Shown here: positions 8,991 through 17,421 of the stretch, piece after piece
Layout of the letters: every line of letters starts with the position of its first letter
How positions within the stretch are numbered: the stretch's first letter is position 1
From: Streptomyces sp. NBC_01198
GTDB lineage: Bacteria; Actinomycetota; Actinomycetes; Streptomycetales; Streptomycetaceae
Reading direction: 5' to 3'
Assembly: GCF_036010485.1 (NCBI RefSeq)
Contig: NZ_CP108568.1
Coordinates: forward strand, 1,240,001-1,304,000
DNA: 64,000 nucleotides
Made by a program: the position numbers and the translations under genes
The notes under the pieces: generated by a model
The model's input: the letters and a program-made list of their open reading frames with translations, nothing else
Told to the model about the DNA's origin: nothing
The model's database searches: none

Positions 8991-10970
8991 TCACGGCGCG
9001 GGCAGGGTCACGTCCGTGCACACGCCGTCCGGCCACTCGACCGTCACATGGTGGATTCCGCCGCCCCCGTCCCGCACGGACACGGCCGGTTCCTGGTCAT
9101 CGCCGGCGCCGCGGTCGAGCCGTACGGATGCGGCCAGTACGACCCCGAGCGGTACGGGTTCCGGGGTGGCCAGCCAGGGGACGGCGGTCCGGGCGGCGAG
9201 TGGGGTCGTGCCGTCCTCGACGAACACGCCGGCGCGGGTGAAGCCGCGCAAGCCGCGTACGGCGCTGCGCAGTCCCCCGTCGCTCGCCTCGGCGTATGCA
9301 CCCTCCTCGCCCGGTGTGTGCGCGGGGCCCGCCTCGGTGGGAAGCGGCCAGCCGCCCAGTCGTACAGACCGCCAGGCCGCCGACGGCCCCTCGGGGGCGT
9401 CGAGCCGGACGAGCCGGATCTCGGTGCCCGCGCGCAGTACGGAGGCGACGGTGACCAGCGGGCCCGGGATGTGCGGGCCGGTGCGGCCGGAGCCGTGGTC
9501 GGGTGTGGCGTCCCCGGAGGTGTCGACCCATCGCACCAGGCCCCGCGACGCCCCCACGAGGCTGCCGTCGGTACGGCGGTCGGCGAAGAGTGTGGTGAAG
9601 CCGCTCCGGTGGGTGGCCCGGCCGGTGTCGTCAAGTACGACGACGCTGTTGTCGAGCGGATCCGATGTCGTCGGCCCGGTCAGCGGCGGCACGGTGGCGG
9701 TGGAGTAGCCGAGGCGGGCGTACAGCGGTGCGTCGGCGCGGCAGTCCCCGGGGCGGCCGTGGTCGGTGCCGTGGTTGACGACCACCGCGACGCCGTCCGA
9801 CCGCCGCGCGGAGACCAGCCAGCCGGGAGCGGCGACCACCCGTGCCACGTCGGCCTCTTCCACCGGCAGCGGCGCCTCGGTGGCCGTCCACACCGGGTGG
9901 TCGGCGGGGAGCATCAGGCCGAGCATGCCCTTGGCGGCCCAGTAGGGGGAGCCGGGCCCCGAGTATGCCTGCCGTATCGGCAGCCACTCCCCGCGCCAGC
10001 CGAGGCGGAGCAGTCCGTCGGGCTCGAACGCGCCCTGCCCGCGGAAATGCCGCAGCATACCGCTGGCCGCGCGCCGTATCAGACCGGGGCCGAGGTTTCC
10101 GGTGCCGGTCAGCGCCCCGACCCACAGGGGCGCGGCGGCGGCGAAGCGGTAGGTGAGGCTGCGTCCTTGCAGCAGCGGGGATCCGTCGGACCCGATCAGG
10201 CACACCGCGTCGTCGAGATACGCGCCGAGGTCGTCCTGCCATCTGCCGCGCAACCGGGGTGCGCAGAGCGTCCCCGTCACGTCGAACAGGTGCGTCCACA
10301 GCAGCGGGTACAGGTGCAGTGCCCACCCGGTGTAGTGGTCGTAGGCCCGTTCCTGTCCGTCGCTGAGCCAGCCGCCGGGGCGCCGCAGCGAGGCGTGGAC
10401 GTCGAGGTCCTCCTCGATGTCGGTGGCGCTCCACGGGCCGCCCGCCTCCCGCAGGAAGGACTCCACCACGATCCTGAACCACACCCAGTTGATCGGCGGG
10501 TACCGCTGTCCGACGACCGTGCCCAGCCAGTCAAGCGTCCGCTGCCGTACCCCGTCGTCGAGCCGGTCCCAGAGCCAGGGGCGGGTGGTTTGCAGGACGA
10601 GGGCGATGGAGGCGGCCTCGACCTTGGCCTGGTCCAACTCGTCGGGACGCGGCCACGCCTCGGGCGAGTGCGGGTCCGTACCGGCGGCGAGCCCCTCCGC
10701 GTAGCGCTCCAGTAGCCCGGCCGGGTCGGCGCCGGCCTCGCCCGCCACCCGGAATCCGGCCAGCAGAAAGGTGCGGGCGAAGCCTTCAAGACCGTCCGAG
10801 CGGCGGCCGTTGCGGCTCGCTGGGCCGGGCAGGTCGATGGACGCCCCCTTCGGGGAGCGGTAGGGGGCCACCGCTTCCGCTGTGCGGTCGGCCAGCGCCG
10901 CCCAGTGCTCCCGGGTCCAGCCGGTGAACGGTGACCGGTCGCGGTCCTCGGCCGGGAGACCGGACGTCAT
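8991..10970 (-). CDS. DUF2264-domain protein, likely carbohydrate-processing
   Basis: A 659-residue cytoplasmic protein; ATG 10970 is chosen because GGAG lies six bases upstream, while upstream in-frame starts lack this. The N-terminal two-thirds match the DUF2264 pattern (REHWAALADRTAEAV, SDGLEGFARTFLLAGFR, PINWVWFRIVVESF, YDHYTGWALHLYPLLW), an alpha/alpha toroid resembling glycan lyases and hydrolases. The C-terminal third is beta-rich. No biochemical function is firmly known to me. It is divergent from nothing but shares repeated GAAC promoter motifs with the hydroxyacid-dehydrogenase/ABC operon, so it probably acts on the same imported saccharide. Confidence 0.75.
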   Translation of the reverse strand: MTSGLPAEDRDRSPFTGWTREHWAALADRTAEAVAPYRSPKGASIDLPGPASRNGRRSDGLEGFARTFLLAGFRVAGEAGADPAGLLERYAEGLAAGTDPHSPEAWPRPDELDQAKVEAASIALVLQTTRPWLWDRLDDGVRQRTLDWLGTVVGQRYPPINWVWFRIVVESFLREAGGPWSATDIEEDLDVHASLRRPGGWLSDGQERAYDHYTGWALHLYPLLWTHLFDVTGTLCAPRLRGRWQDDLGAYLDDAVCLIGSDGSPLLQGRSLTYRFAAAAPLWVGALTGTGNLGPGLIRRAASGMLRHFRGQGAFEPDGLLRLGWRGEWLPIRQAYSGPGSPYWAAKGMLGLMLPADHPVWTATEAPLPVEEADVARVVAAPGWLVSARRSDGVAVVVNHGTDHGRPGDCRADAPLYARLGYSTATVPPLTGPTTSDPLDNSVVVLDDTGRATHRSGFTTLFADRRTDGSLVGASRGLVRWVDTSGDATPDHGSGRTGPHIPGPLVTVASVLRAGTEIRLVRLDAPEGPSAAWRSVRLGGWPLPTEAGPAHTPGEEGAYAEASDGGLRSAVRGLRGFTRAGVFVEDGTTPLAARTAVPWLATPEPVPLGVVLAASVRLDRGAGDDQEPAVSVRDGGGGIHHVTVEWPDGVCTDVTLPAP

Positions 10971-11054
10971 GGCGAGCTCCATGGGATGCGGGGGCCCGGG
11001 CGGGCCGTGGTGTCCGCTCACTCAATCCGTCCGGCGCCGCCCGGTCAACAGTTG

Positions 11055-11070
11055 CGAACACAGTCGAACA
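11055..11070. promoter_or_regulatory. Phased CGAACA repeats upstream of the DUF2264 gene
   Basis: Two CGAACA copies at 11055-11060 and 11065-11070, one helical turn apart, between the DUF2264 gene and the regulator gene. Similar phased GAAC units occur at 12321-12345. This looks like a binding site for the DeoR-type regulator encoded between the two sites. Confidence 0.45.
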
Positions 11071-11112
11071 CGATCGCCGGCTTCCGAGCACGGTGGTTCC
11101 GGTGCGGAAGCG

Positions 11113-12264
11113 TCAGCCGTAGGGAGCGGTGTTGCCCGCGTGTGTGGTCCAGATCTGCCCGGAGGAGGCCACGGAGGAGTTCCGGATGACCAACTCCGGG
11201 AGGATGAGGACGCGTTGTGCGGGGCGGCGCTTCCCCTCGATCAGCCGGGAGACCATCATGTCGACCGCCACCCGCCCGACCCGGCCCTTCGACGGGCGCA
11301 CCGCGGTCATGGCGGGCTCCGCGAGTTGGGCCACCTCGTCGTCGTAGCTGACCATCGCCATGTCGCCGGGGATGGTGACGCCCTGCTCCGCGAGGTATTG
11401 CGCGATGGAGATCGCGTCGGGGTCGCTGTGCACGATCAGGGCGGTGGTGCGGTGGTGCCGGCAGCGCGCCAGGATCCTGCTGATGATCTCGCGGTGGCCC
11501 GGCACGCTGAGTGCGACGGTCTCGCGCACCACGAACTCGGCGGGCAGTGCCAGTTCCGCGCAGACCCGCTGCCAGCCCACCGAGAGGTGGGCGGAGGTGG
11601 GACTGCCCTTGGAGAGCACCAGGCCCATGCGCCGGTGGCCGTGCTCGTACAGATGGCGGACCGCCATCTCCAGGCCGAGGGCGTGATCGCTGCGGACCCA
11701 CTCCAGCTGGCGGGGTGTGGGAGTCCAGTCGGGCGTCTGGCGCTCGACGAGGATGGTGGGGACCGGCAGATTGCCGATCCAGTCGATCATCTCGTCGACG
11801 CCGTCGCCTTCGAGGTTGGGGGCGAGCAGCAGCCCCTGCACCTGCTGGGCGGCGATCAGCCGGGATATCTGGCGCCGGTCCTCGGCCTGGTCGTAGCTCG
11901 ACCCGCGCAGCTGGATCTGCACACCCAGCGCGGCGGCCGCGGCACGGGCGCCCCCGACGATCGGCGGCCAGTAGAAGTCCAGTGAGGGCACCACCATTCC
12001 GATGGTGAAGGCCGTTGCCGCCGGCCGCGGCCGACGACCCGGAGCAGCCGTGCCGGCACGCTCCAGATCGGTCGGCAGGGTCGCGCCGCCGTGCACCCTG
12101 GTGAGCAGACCGCAGCCGGCGAGCGTACTGATGTCGCGCCTGATGGTCAGCTCGCTGACTTCGAGGACCTTGGCCAGGTCACGGACCCGCACCGCGCCAT
12201 GGCGGCGCAGTTCCTCCATCACGCGCTCACGTCGCTGGAGTGCGAAGAGTCGGTCGTCGCCCAT
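11113..12264 (-). CDS. Transcription regulator with DeoR-type HTH and LacI-type sugar-sensing domain
   Basis: A 383-residue protein; the start at ATG 12264 (MGDDRLFALQRRERV) fits the length of the family and has GAGAGG upstream. Residues about 5-60 form a DeoR-type winged HTH (VRVRDLAKVLEVSELTIRRD, ending RVHGGA). From about 85 onward the sequence is a periplasmic-binding-protein fold as in LacI regulators (FTIGMVVPSLDFYWPPIVGGA, GLLLAPN, MVSYDDEVAQLAEPAMTAVR). DeoR HTHs normally carry a sugar-phosphate sensor, so this chimera instead probably senses a free sugar. It lies between the DUF2264 gene and the ABC-import operon and likely controls both. Confidence 0.85.
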   Translation of the reverse strand: MGDDRLFALQRRERVMEELRRHGAVRVRDLAKVLEVSELTIRRDISTLAGCGLLTRVHGGATLPTDLERAGTAAPGRRPRPAATAFTIGMVVPSLDFYWPPIVGGARAAAAALGVQIQLRGSSYDQAEDRRQISRLIAAQQVQGLLLAPNLEGDGVDEMIDWIGNLPVPTILVERQTPDWTPTPRQLEWVRSDHALGLEMAVRHLYEHGHRRMGLVLSKGSPTSAHLSVGWQRVCAELALPAEFVVRETVALSVPGHREIISRILARCRHHRTTALIVHSDPDAISIAQYLAEQGVTIPGDMAMVSYDDEVAQLAEPAMTAVRPSKGRVGRVAVDMMVSRLIEGKRRPAQRVLILPELVIRNSSVASSGQIWTTHAGNTAPYG

Positions 12265-12320
12265 CAAGGCGCCTCTCAGTCCAGGTGTTCGCATCTGAAC
12301 GTTTGGTTGCAGTTCTGTTC

Positions 12321-12345
12321 GAACGCTAGTGAACGGCTACTGAAC
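12321..12345. promoter_or_regulatory. Helically phased GAAC repeats before the import operon
   Basis: GAAC occurs at 12321, 12331 and 12342, spaced 10 and 11 bases, next to TGTTCG (12316-12321). A further inverted pair GTTCC/GGAAC lies at about 12359-12376. The same motif occurs in the DUF2264 promoter, supporting a shared regulator. Confidence 0.45.
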
Positions 12346-12435
12346 ACCACTATCCCTGTTCCCAACGTATTTGGAACGGAACTGCCTGGAAACACCGGTG
12401 TAGCAGTCGTTCCGAGGAACAGGACCCGACGCCTG

Positions 12436-13455
12436 ATGCAGACCAAGCCCGACGCGCTGGTCGTGATGAGCCGACAGAGCTTCGACGCCCACTTCGACCG
12501 GAGCCGGCTGGACCGGCTCGCCGCGCTGGTCACACTGGGCGACCCGCTGTGGACAGACGACCTCGACACCCCCGAGGCGAGAGCCCGGCTCGCCGAGGTC
12601 GAGGTGCTGATCACTTCATGGGGCGCGCCGCCGCTGACGTCCGCGCGGCTGACCTCAGCGCCGGAGCTCCGTGCGGTGCTGCACTGCGCGGGCAGCGTAC
12701 GGGGCCTGCTCGGGGACGCGGTGTGGCGGCGCGGCATCCAGGTCGCGAGCGCGGCCGACGCCAACGCCATACCTGTCGCCGAATACACCCTGGCCGCCAT
12801 CATCTTCGCGGGGAAGAAAGCCCCCTTCCTCGCCGCGGACGAGCAGCGCGCCTACGGGGGCTGGGGCAGTGTCACCGGCTACGGCGACCTGTCGAACTTC
12901 GGCCGCACGGTCGGTGTCGTCGGCTTCTCCCGGATCGGGCGCAAGGTCGTCGACCTCCTCGGCCTGCTCGGCGGCACCACCTGCCTCGTCGCCGACCCGT
13001 ACGCCGACCCCGACCAGGTCGCGGCGGCCGGCGCGACGCTGGTGCCCCTGGAAGAAGCGCTTTCCCGGGCCGACGTCCTGACGCTGCACGCCCCGGAACT
13101 GGCCGAGACCCGGCATCTGATCGGGGCCGCGGAGCTGAGCCTGCTGCCCGATCACGCCACGGTGATCAACACCGCGCGCGGCAGCCTCATCGACAGCGCC
13201 GCACTCGCGGCGGAGTGCGCCGCCGGCCGGCTGTTCGCCATCCTCGACGTCACCGATCCCGAGCCGCTTCCGCTCGACTCCCCGCTGCGGCGGCTGGCCC
13301 AGGTCATGGTCACGCCGCACATCGCCGGCTCACTCGGCACCGAGATCGGCCGGCTCACCGACCACACCCTGGACGAACTCGCGCGGTGGACGGCGCACCA
13401 GCCGCTCACCGCCGAGATAACGGCCGAGCACTGGGCGCTGGGTCTGAGCGCCTGA
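12436..13455 (+). CDS. D-2-hydroxyacid dehydrogenase (NAD-dependent)
   Basis: A 339-residue protein starting at ATG 12436. It has the two-domain D-isomer 2-hydroxyacid dehydrogenase layout: an N-terminal substrate domain, a Rossmann segment GRTVGVVGFSRIGRKVVDLL (about 155-175), the NTARGSLIDSAAL segment carrying the catalytic Arg, and TPHIAGS with the catalytic His. It interconverts a 2-oxoacid and a D-2-hydroxyacid. As first gene of a sugar ABC operon it may act on a sugar acid or on a lactate-like product of the imported saccharide; the substrate is inferred only from context. Confidence 0.8.
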   Translation: MQTKPDALVVMSRQSFDAHFDRSRLDRLAALVTLGDPLWTDDLDTPEARARLAEVEVLITSWGAPPLTSARLTSAPELRAVLHCAGSVRGLLGDAVWRRGIQVASAADANAIPVAEYTLAAIIFAGKKAPFLAADEQRAYGGWGSVTGYGDLSNFGRTVGVVGFSRIGRKVVDLLGLLGGTTCLVADPYADPDQVAAAGATLVPLEEALSRADVLTLHAPELAETRHLIGAAELSLLPDHATVINTARGSLIDSAALAAECAAGRLFAILDVTDPEPLPLDSPLRRLAQVMVTPHIAGSLGTEIGRLTDHTLDELARWTAHQPLTAEITAEHWALGLSA

Positions 13456-13507
13456 CTCCCCCCTGATCCCCCGCTTCATCCCCCCTCGGCACAAGGAGCC
13501 GCACCCC

Positions 13508-14773
13508 ATGAGAATGACCACCACGAGACTCCTGCCGGTCGCTCTGGCCGCAACGCTCTTCGGCGCCGCGGCATGCGGGAGCGGCGGCGGTTCCGGCACC
13601 ACGTCCGACGGTCGTACGGTCGTCAAGATCGCGCTGTGGAATTACCAGACCACGCCGGAGTTCAAGGCGCTCATCGACGGCTTCGAGGCGAAGTACCCCA
13701 AGATCGACGTGCAGCCGGTCGACATCCTCGCTGACGACTACCCGGACAAGGTCACCACGATGCTCGCCGGTGGCGACAGGACCGACGTGCTGACGATGAA
13801 GAACGTCACGGACTACGCCCGCTACGCCACCCGCGGCCAACTGCTGCCGCTGACGGGCTCGGTCGCCGGACTCCCGGACAAGTCGGCCTACGCCGGGCTT
13901 GCCGACTACGACCTGGGGGGTCAGTACTACGCGCTCCCGTACCGGCAGGATTTCTGGGTGCTGTTCTACAACAAGAAGCTGGTCGGTGACGCGGATGTGT
14001 CCCATCTGACGTGGAGCGGTTTCGACTCCCTGGCCAAGCAGCTGACCACGGGATCGGGGGCATCGAAGACGTACGGCACGTATCTGCACACCTGGCGTTC
14101 GGTCGTGCAGGCGGTAGCGTCCGCGCAGACCGGCGGTGACCTGCTCGGCGGGGACTACGGGTGGATGAAGGACCAGTACGGCATCGCACTGGACGTCCAG
14201 AAGGCCGGCGCCACCCTGCCCTTCGCCACCGCGTCGAGCCAGAAGACCACCTACGACTCCCAGTTCACCACCGGCAAGGCCGCCATGGTCCCGATGGGCA
14301 CCTGGTGGGCCGCAGCCCTGCTCGCTGAGAAAGCCGAGGGCAAGAACCCGGTCGACTGGGGCATGGCGCCGCTGCCGCAGACCACCGCCGACGGTAAAAC
14401 CGTCACCTTCGGCTCCCCCACCGCCTTCGCGGTGAACAAGAAGGCCCGCAACGCGGACGCCGCGAAGCAGTTCGTCGAATGGGCCTCGGGTCCGCAGGGC
14501 GCGGCCGTCCTGGCGAAGGTCGGCCTGGTCCCGTCGTACCACGACAGCTCGGTCACGAGCACCTTCTTCGGGGTCCGGGGCATGCCCACCGACGCGGCGT
14601 CCCGCCAGGCCATGCAGCCGTCCAAGGTGCAGTTGGAGATGCCGGTCAGCGACAAGTCCTCCGACATCGACCAGATCCTCACCGAGGAGCACGAACTGGT
14701 GATGACCGGCGAGAAGTCCGTCGACGCGGGCATCAAGGAGATGGACCACCGCGTGAAGACCGAAGTCCAGTGA
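13508..14773 (+). CDS. Sugar ABC transporter substrate-binding lipoprotein
   Basis: A 421-residue protein with ACAAGGAG before ATG 13508. The signal peptide ends in lipobox GAAAC (Cys about 21), so the mature protein is membrane-anchored. The sequence follows the bacterial extracellular solute-binding family 1 pattern: VVKIALWNYQTTPEFKAL, DVLTMKNVTDYARY, YALPYRQDFWVLFYNKKL, KAAMVPMGTWWAAALL. It captures an oligosaccharide for the two permeases encoded directly downstream. No ATPase gene is nearby, so a shared MsiK-type ATPase is expected. Confidence 0.9.
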   Translation: MRMTTTRLLPVALAATLFGAAACGSGGGSGTTSDGRTVVKIALWNYQTTPEFKALIDGFEAKYPKIDVQPVDILADDYPDKVTTMLAGGDRTDVLTMKNVTDYARYATRGQLLPLTGSVAGLPDKSAYAGLADYDLGGQYYALPYRQDFWVLFYNKKLVGDADVSHLTWSGFDSLAKQLTTGSGASKTYGTYLHTWRSVVQAVASAQTGGDLLGGDYGWMKDQYGIALDVQKAGATLPFATASSQKTTYDSQFTTGKAAMVPMGTWWAAALLAEKAEGKNPVDWGMAPLPQTTADGKTVTFGSPTAFAVNKKARNADAAKQFVEWASGPQGAAVLAKVGLVPSYHDSSVTSTFFGVRGMPTDAASRQAMQPSKVQLEMPVSDKSSDIDQILTEEHELVMTGEKSVDAGIKEMDHRVKTEVQ

Positions 14774-15681
14774 CGACCGTCACCACCCGTACGGCGCCGG
14801 CGGCCACCCGCCGCCGGCGCCGGCGCAACGCGCTGATCGGCTGGAGCTTCGTCCTGCCGAACCTCCTGGGCTTCGCCGCCCTGACCCTGGTCCCGGTGGC
14901 GGGTACGTTCGTGGTCGCCTTCACCGACTGGGACTCGTACTCCACCCCGAAGTGGGTCGGCCTGGCCAACTTCCGCCGGATGCGGCACGACGACAACTTC
15001 TGGACAGCGCTCCAGAACACCTGCTGGTACGCGGCCGGGCACATCCCGCTGACCCTCGCGGCATCGCTCGGCCTGGCGGTCCTGCTCAACCAGAAGCTGC
15101 GCGGGGTCGGGATCCTGCGCACCGCGTTCTTCTTCCCCTACGTCACCTCGCTGGTCGCGGTGGCGGTCGTCTGGAACATGCTGCTCAGCCCGGACATCGG
15201 CCCCGTCAACCAGCTGCTCCGGCACCTGGGCTGGTCCCATCCGCCGGGGTGGACCACCTCGACCGACTGGTCCCTGCCCGCGCTCATCGCGACCAGCGTG
15301 TGGCGCGACATGGGTTACTACATGGTGCTCTTCCTGGCCGGCCTCCAGACCATCCCGGCCGAGCTCTACGAAGCGGCCCGGATGGACGGCGCGGGGCCGT
15401 GGGCGCGTTTCCGGCATGTGACCATGCCGGGCCTGCGGCCCACCACCTTCTTCGTGACGGTCATGCTCACCATTTCCAGTTTCAAGGTCTTCGACCTGGT
15501 CCAGGTGATGACCGAGGGCGGTCCTGGACGGTCCACGCTGGTGCTGTCCCAGCTGATCTTCCGCGAGGGCATCACGCACGGCCGGTTCGGCTACTCCTCA
15601 GCGGTCTCGCTCGCGCTCTTCGTGATCGTGCTGGCCGTCACCCTCGCCCAGTTCCAGATCCAGCGCAGGAGCGAGCGATGA
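14770..15681 (+). CDS. Sugar ABC transporter permease (MalF type)
   Basis: A 303-residue membrane protein starting at GTG 14770, overlapping the binding-protein stop by four bases. Six hydrophobic segments are visible, beginning IGWSFVLPNLLGFAALTLV. The EAA cytoplasmic loop that contacts the ATPase is present as LYEAARMDGAGPWARFRHVT. It pairs with the next gene to form the transmembrane channel of a carbohydrate importer of the CUT1 type. Confidence 0.9.
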   Translation: MTTVTTRTAPAATRRRRRRNALIGWSFVLPNLLGFAALTLVPVAGTFVVAFTDWDSYSTPKWVGLANFRRMRHDDNFWTALQNTCWYAAGHIPLTLAASLGLAVLLNQKLRGVGILRTAFFFPYVTSLVAVAVVWNMLLSPDIGPVNQLLRHLGWSHPPGWTTSTDWSLPALIATSVWRDMGYYMVLFLAGLQTIPAELYEAARMDGAGPWARFRHVTMPGLRPTTFFVTVMLTISSFKVFDLVQVMTEGGPGRSTLVLSQLIFREGITHGRFGYSSAVSLALFVIVLAVTLAQFQIQRRSER

Positions 15682-16586
15682 ACACCACCGCGCCGGGCAG
15701 GGAACGCCCCCGGACGACGCCCGCACCCGCGCCGCCGACCGCCGCGGCCGTGTCGCGGCGCCACACCGGGCACGCCGCCGGCCGCGCGCTGCTGTACCTG
15801 TTCCTGGTCCTCCTCACAACGGCGATCCTGCTGCCCTTCGTGTGGATGGCGATCTCCTCGGTGAAGGCCGACAGGGACGTCTTCACCGTGCCGATCGAGT
15901 GGGTCCCCAAGAGCTACCGCTGGCGCAACTTCACGGACATCTGGAAGCAGATACCGCTCGCCACCTATCTGGGGAACTCCCTGCTGCTCAGTGCGGTGAT
16001 CACCTTCCTCCAGGTGCTCACCGGCAGCTTCGCCGCATACGGCTTCGCCAAGGTGCGCTTCCCCGGCCGGGACGCCCTCTTCCTGGGCTACATCGCCACC
16101 ATCGCCGTGCCCTGGCAGGCGTACATGGTTCCGCAGTACATCATCATGGACAAGCTCGGCCTGGTGAACACCCGCTGGTCGCTGATCCTCATCCAGGCGT
16201 TCGGTGCGTTCGGGGTCTTCCTGATGCGCCAGTTCTACCTGACCATCCCCGACGAGATCAGCGAGGCGGCCCGGCTGGACGGGCTGAGCGAGTACGGGAT
16301 CTGGGCGCGGATCATCCTGCCGCTGTCCAAGCCCGCCCTCGCCAGTCTGGCCCTACTGACCTTCGTCAACACCTGGAACGACTACATGGGTCCGTTCATC
16401 TACCTCACGGACAACGACCTGTGGACCGTCCAGATCGGACTGCGCTCCTTCATCGGCCAGTACGACGCGCAGTACGCCATGATCATGGCGGGATCGGTGA
16501 TCTCGGTGGTTCCGATCCTGGTCATCTTCCTGCTCGGCCAGCGCTATTTCGTACGCGGCATCGCCACCACCGGAATCAAGGGCTGA
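15678..16586 (+). CDS. Sugar ABC transporter permease (MalG type)
   Basis: A 302-residue permease starting at ATG 15678 inside the preceding stop (ATGA). The N-terminus is Pro/Ala-rich, then six hydrophobic segments; the EAA loop reads ISEAARLDGLSEYGIWARI. The C-terminus RYFVRGIATTGIKG is typical of MalG-like subunits. It completes the CUT1 importer. Confidence 0.9.
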   Translation: MNTTAPGRERPRTTPAPAPPTAAAVSRRHTGHAAGRALLYLFLVLLTTAILLPFVWMAISSVKADRDVFTVPIEWVPKSYRWRNFTDIWKQIPLATYLGNSLLLSAVITFLQVLTGSFAAYGFAKVRFPGRDALFLGYIATIAVPWQAYMVPQYIIMDKLGLVNTRWSLILIQAFGAFGVFLMRQFYLTIPDEISEAARLDGLSEYGIWARIILPLSKPALASLALLTFVNTWNDYMGPFIYLTDNDLWTVQIGLRSFIGQYDAQYAMIMAGSVISVVPILVIFLLGQRYFVRGIATTGIKG

Positions 16587-16592
16587 TCCGGC

Positions 16593-17336
16593 ATGACCCC
16601 CACCACGAGCGCACCCGCTCCCGCGGGCCCCACCCGCCGCCTGCCCACCAACGTGAGCTACGGCTCATGGGAGTTGATCTGGGCCCACATCCACCGGGTG
16701 CTGGTGGTGAACCTCGGACTGGCAGTCACCTGCCTGCCGTTGCTCGCCGCCCTCGCGGCCGCGCATGAGCCGTGGCGTCACCCCGTGCCCTTCACACTGC
16801 TGTGGCTGTGCGTCGGCCCGGCACTCGCCGGTGCGTTCGGCTATCTCGAACGCGCCGCCGACGACACCGCCGACACAGCACGGGCGATCGAGCTGCCCCG
16901 CGCCTACCGCCGCCTGTTCCGCAGGGCGACGGCGCTGTGGGCGCCTTACGCGCTGCTGGCGGCGGCCGGCGCGACGGACGCGGTGCTGCTGCGGCACACC
17001 GCCGTCGGACTCGCGGTGTGCCCCGCGCTGGCCGTGGTCTCCGTGCTTTCCGCGCTGTCCGGCGTGCACGCCATGGCCCTGACCGCGGCCGGGCCGGAGG
17101 ACCACCCCCTCACACCCGCCGCCTACCTGACCGCCCCCTACGGCCTTCTGAGGCGCTGGCCCCTCGCTCTGGCCGACCTCGTCCTGCTCCTCGGCGCGGC
17201 GGCGCTCGTCAACCGCGCTCCTCTGCTGGGCCTGGCCACGCTCCCCGGATGCGCCCTCTACGTGGTGTGGCGCAACGTCCACGCCGCACACGCACGGCTG
17301 GAATCCGCCGACACCGCGGCCCCGCGCGGTCGTTGA
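16593..17336 (+). CDS. Membrane protein resembling DUF624/YesL
   Basis: A 247-residue protein with about five hydrophobic segments, starting seven bases after the MalG-type gene. The opening (SYGSWELIWAHIHRVLVVNL) and the position directly after a CUT1 permease pair match DUF624 proteins such as Bacillus YesL, which accompany importers for pectic or other plant oligosaccharides. Function is unknown; a role in transporter assembly or regulation is a guess. Sequence match is partial. Confidence 0.5.
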   Translation: MTPTTSAPAPAGPTRRLPTNVSYGSWELIWAHIHRVLVVNLGLAVTCLPLLAALAAAHEPWRHPVPFTLLWLCVGPALAGAFGYLERAADDTADTARAIELPRAYRRLFRRATALWAPYALLAAAGATDAVLLRHTAVGLAVCPALAVVSVLSALSGVHAMALTAAGPEDHPLTPAAYLTAPYGLLRRWPLALADLVLLLGAAALVNRAPLLGLATLPGCALYVVWRNVHAAHARLESADTAAPRGR

Positions 17337-17360
17337 CGACCGGTCGGGAGCCGGCACCGT

Positions 17361-17403
17361 GCGGCGGGTGTGACAGGGCGGGTCGCCCTGTCGCACCCGC
17401 CGC
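17361..17403. terminator. Strong bidirectional hairpin terminator
   Basis: Arms 17361-17380 and 17384-17403 pair over 20 bases with one mismatch and a three-base loop. It sits between the end of the import operon and the convergent GH5 gene and can serve both. Confidence 0.85.
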
Positions 17404-17421
17404 GGACGGCCGCTCCGCCGG

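Noticed and set aside
10704..13070. Further AGCGCT-like hits such as those inside coding regions
   Set aside because: They lie within genes, lack symmetric flanks, and are expected by chance in high-GC sequence.
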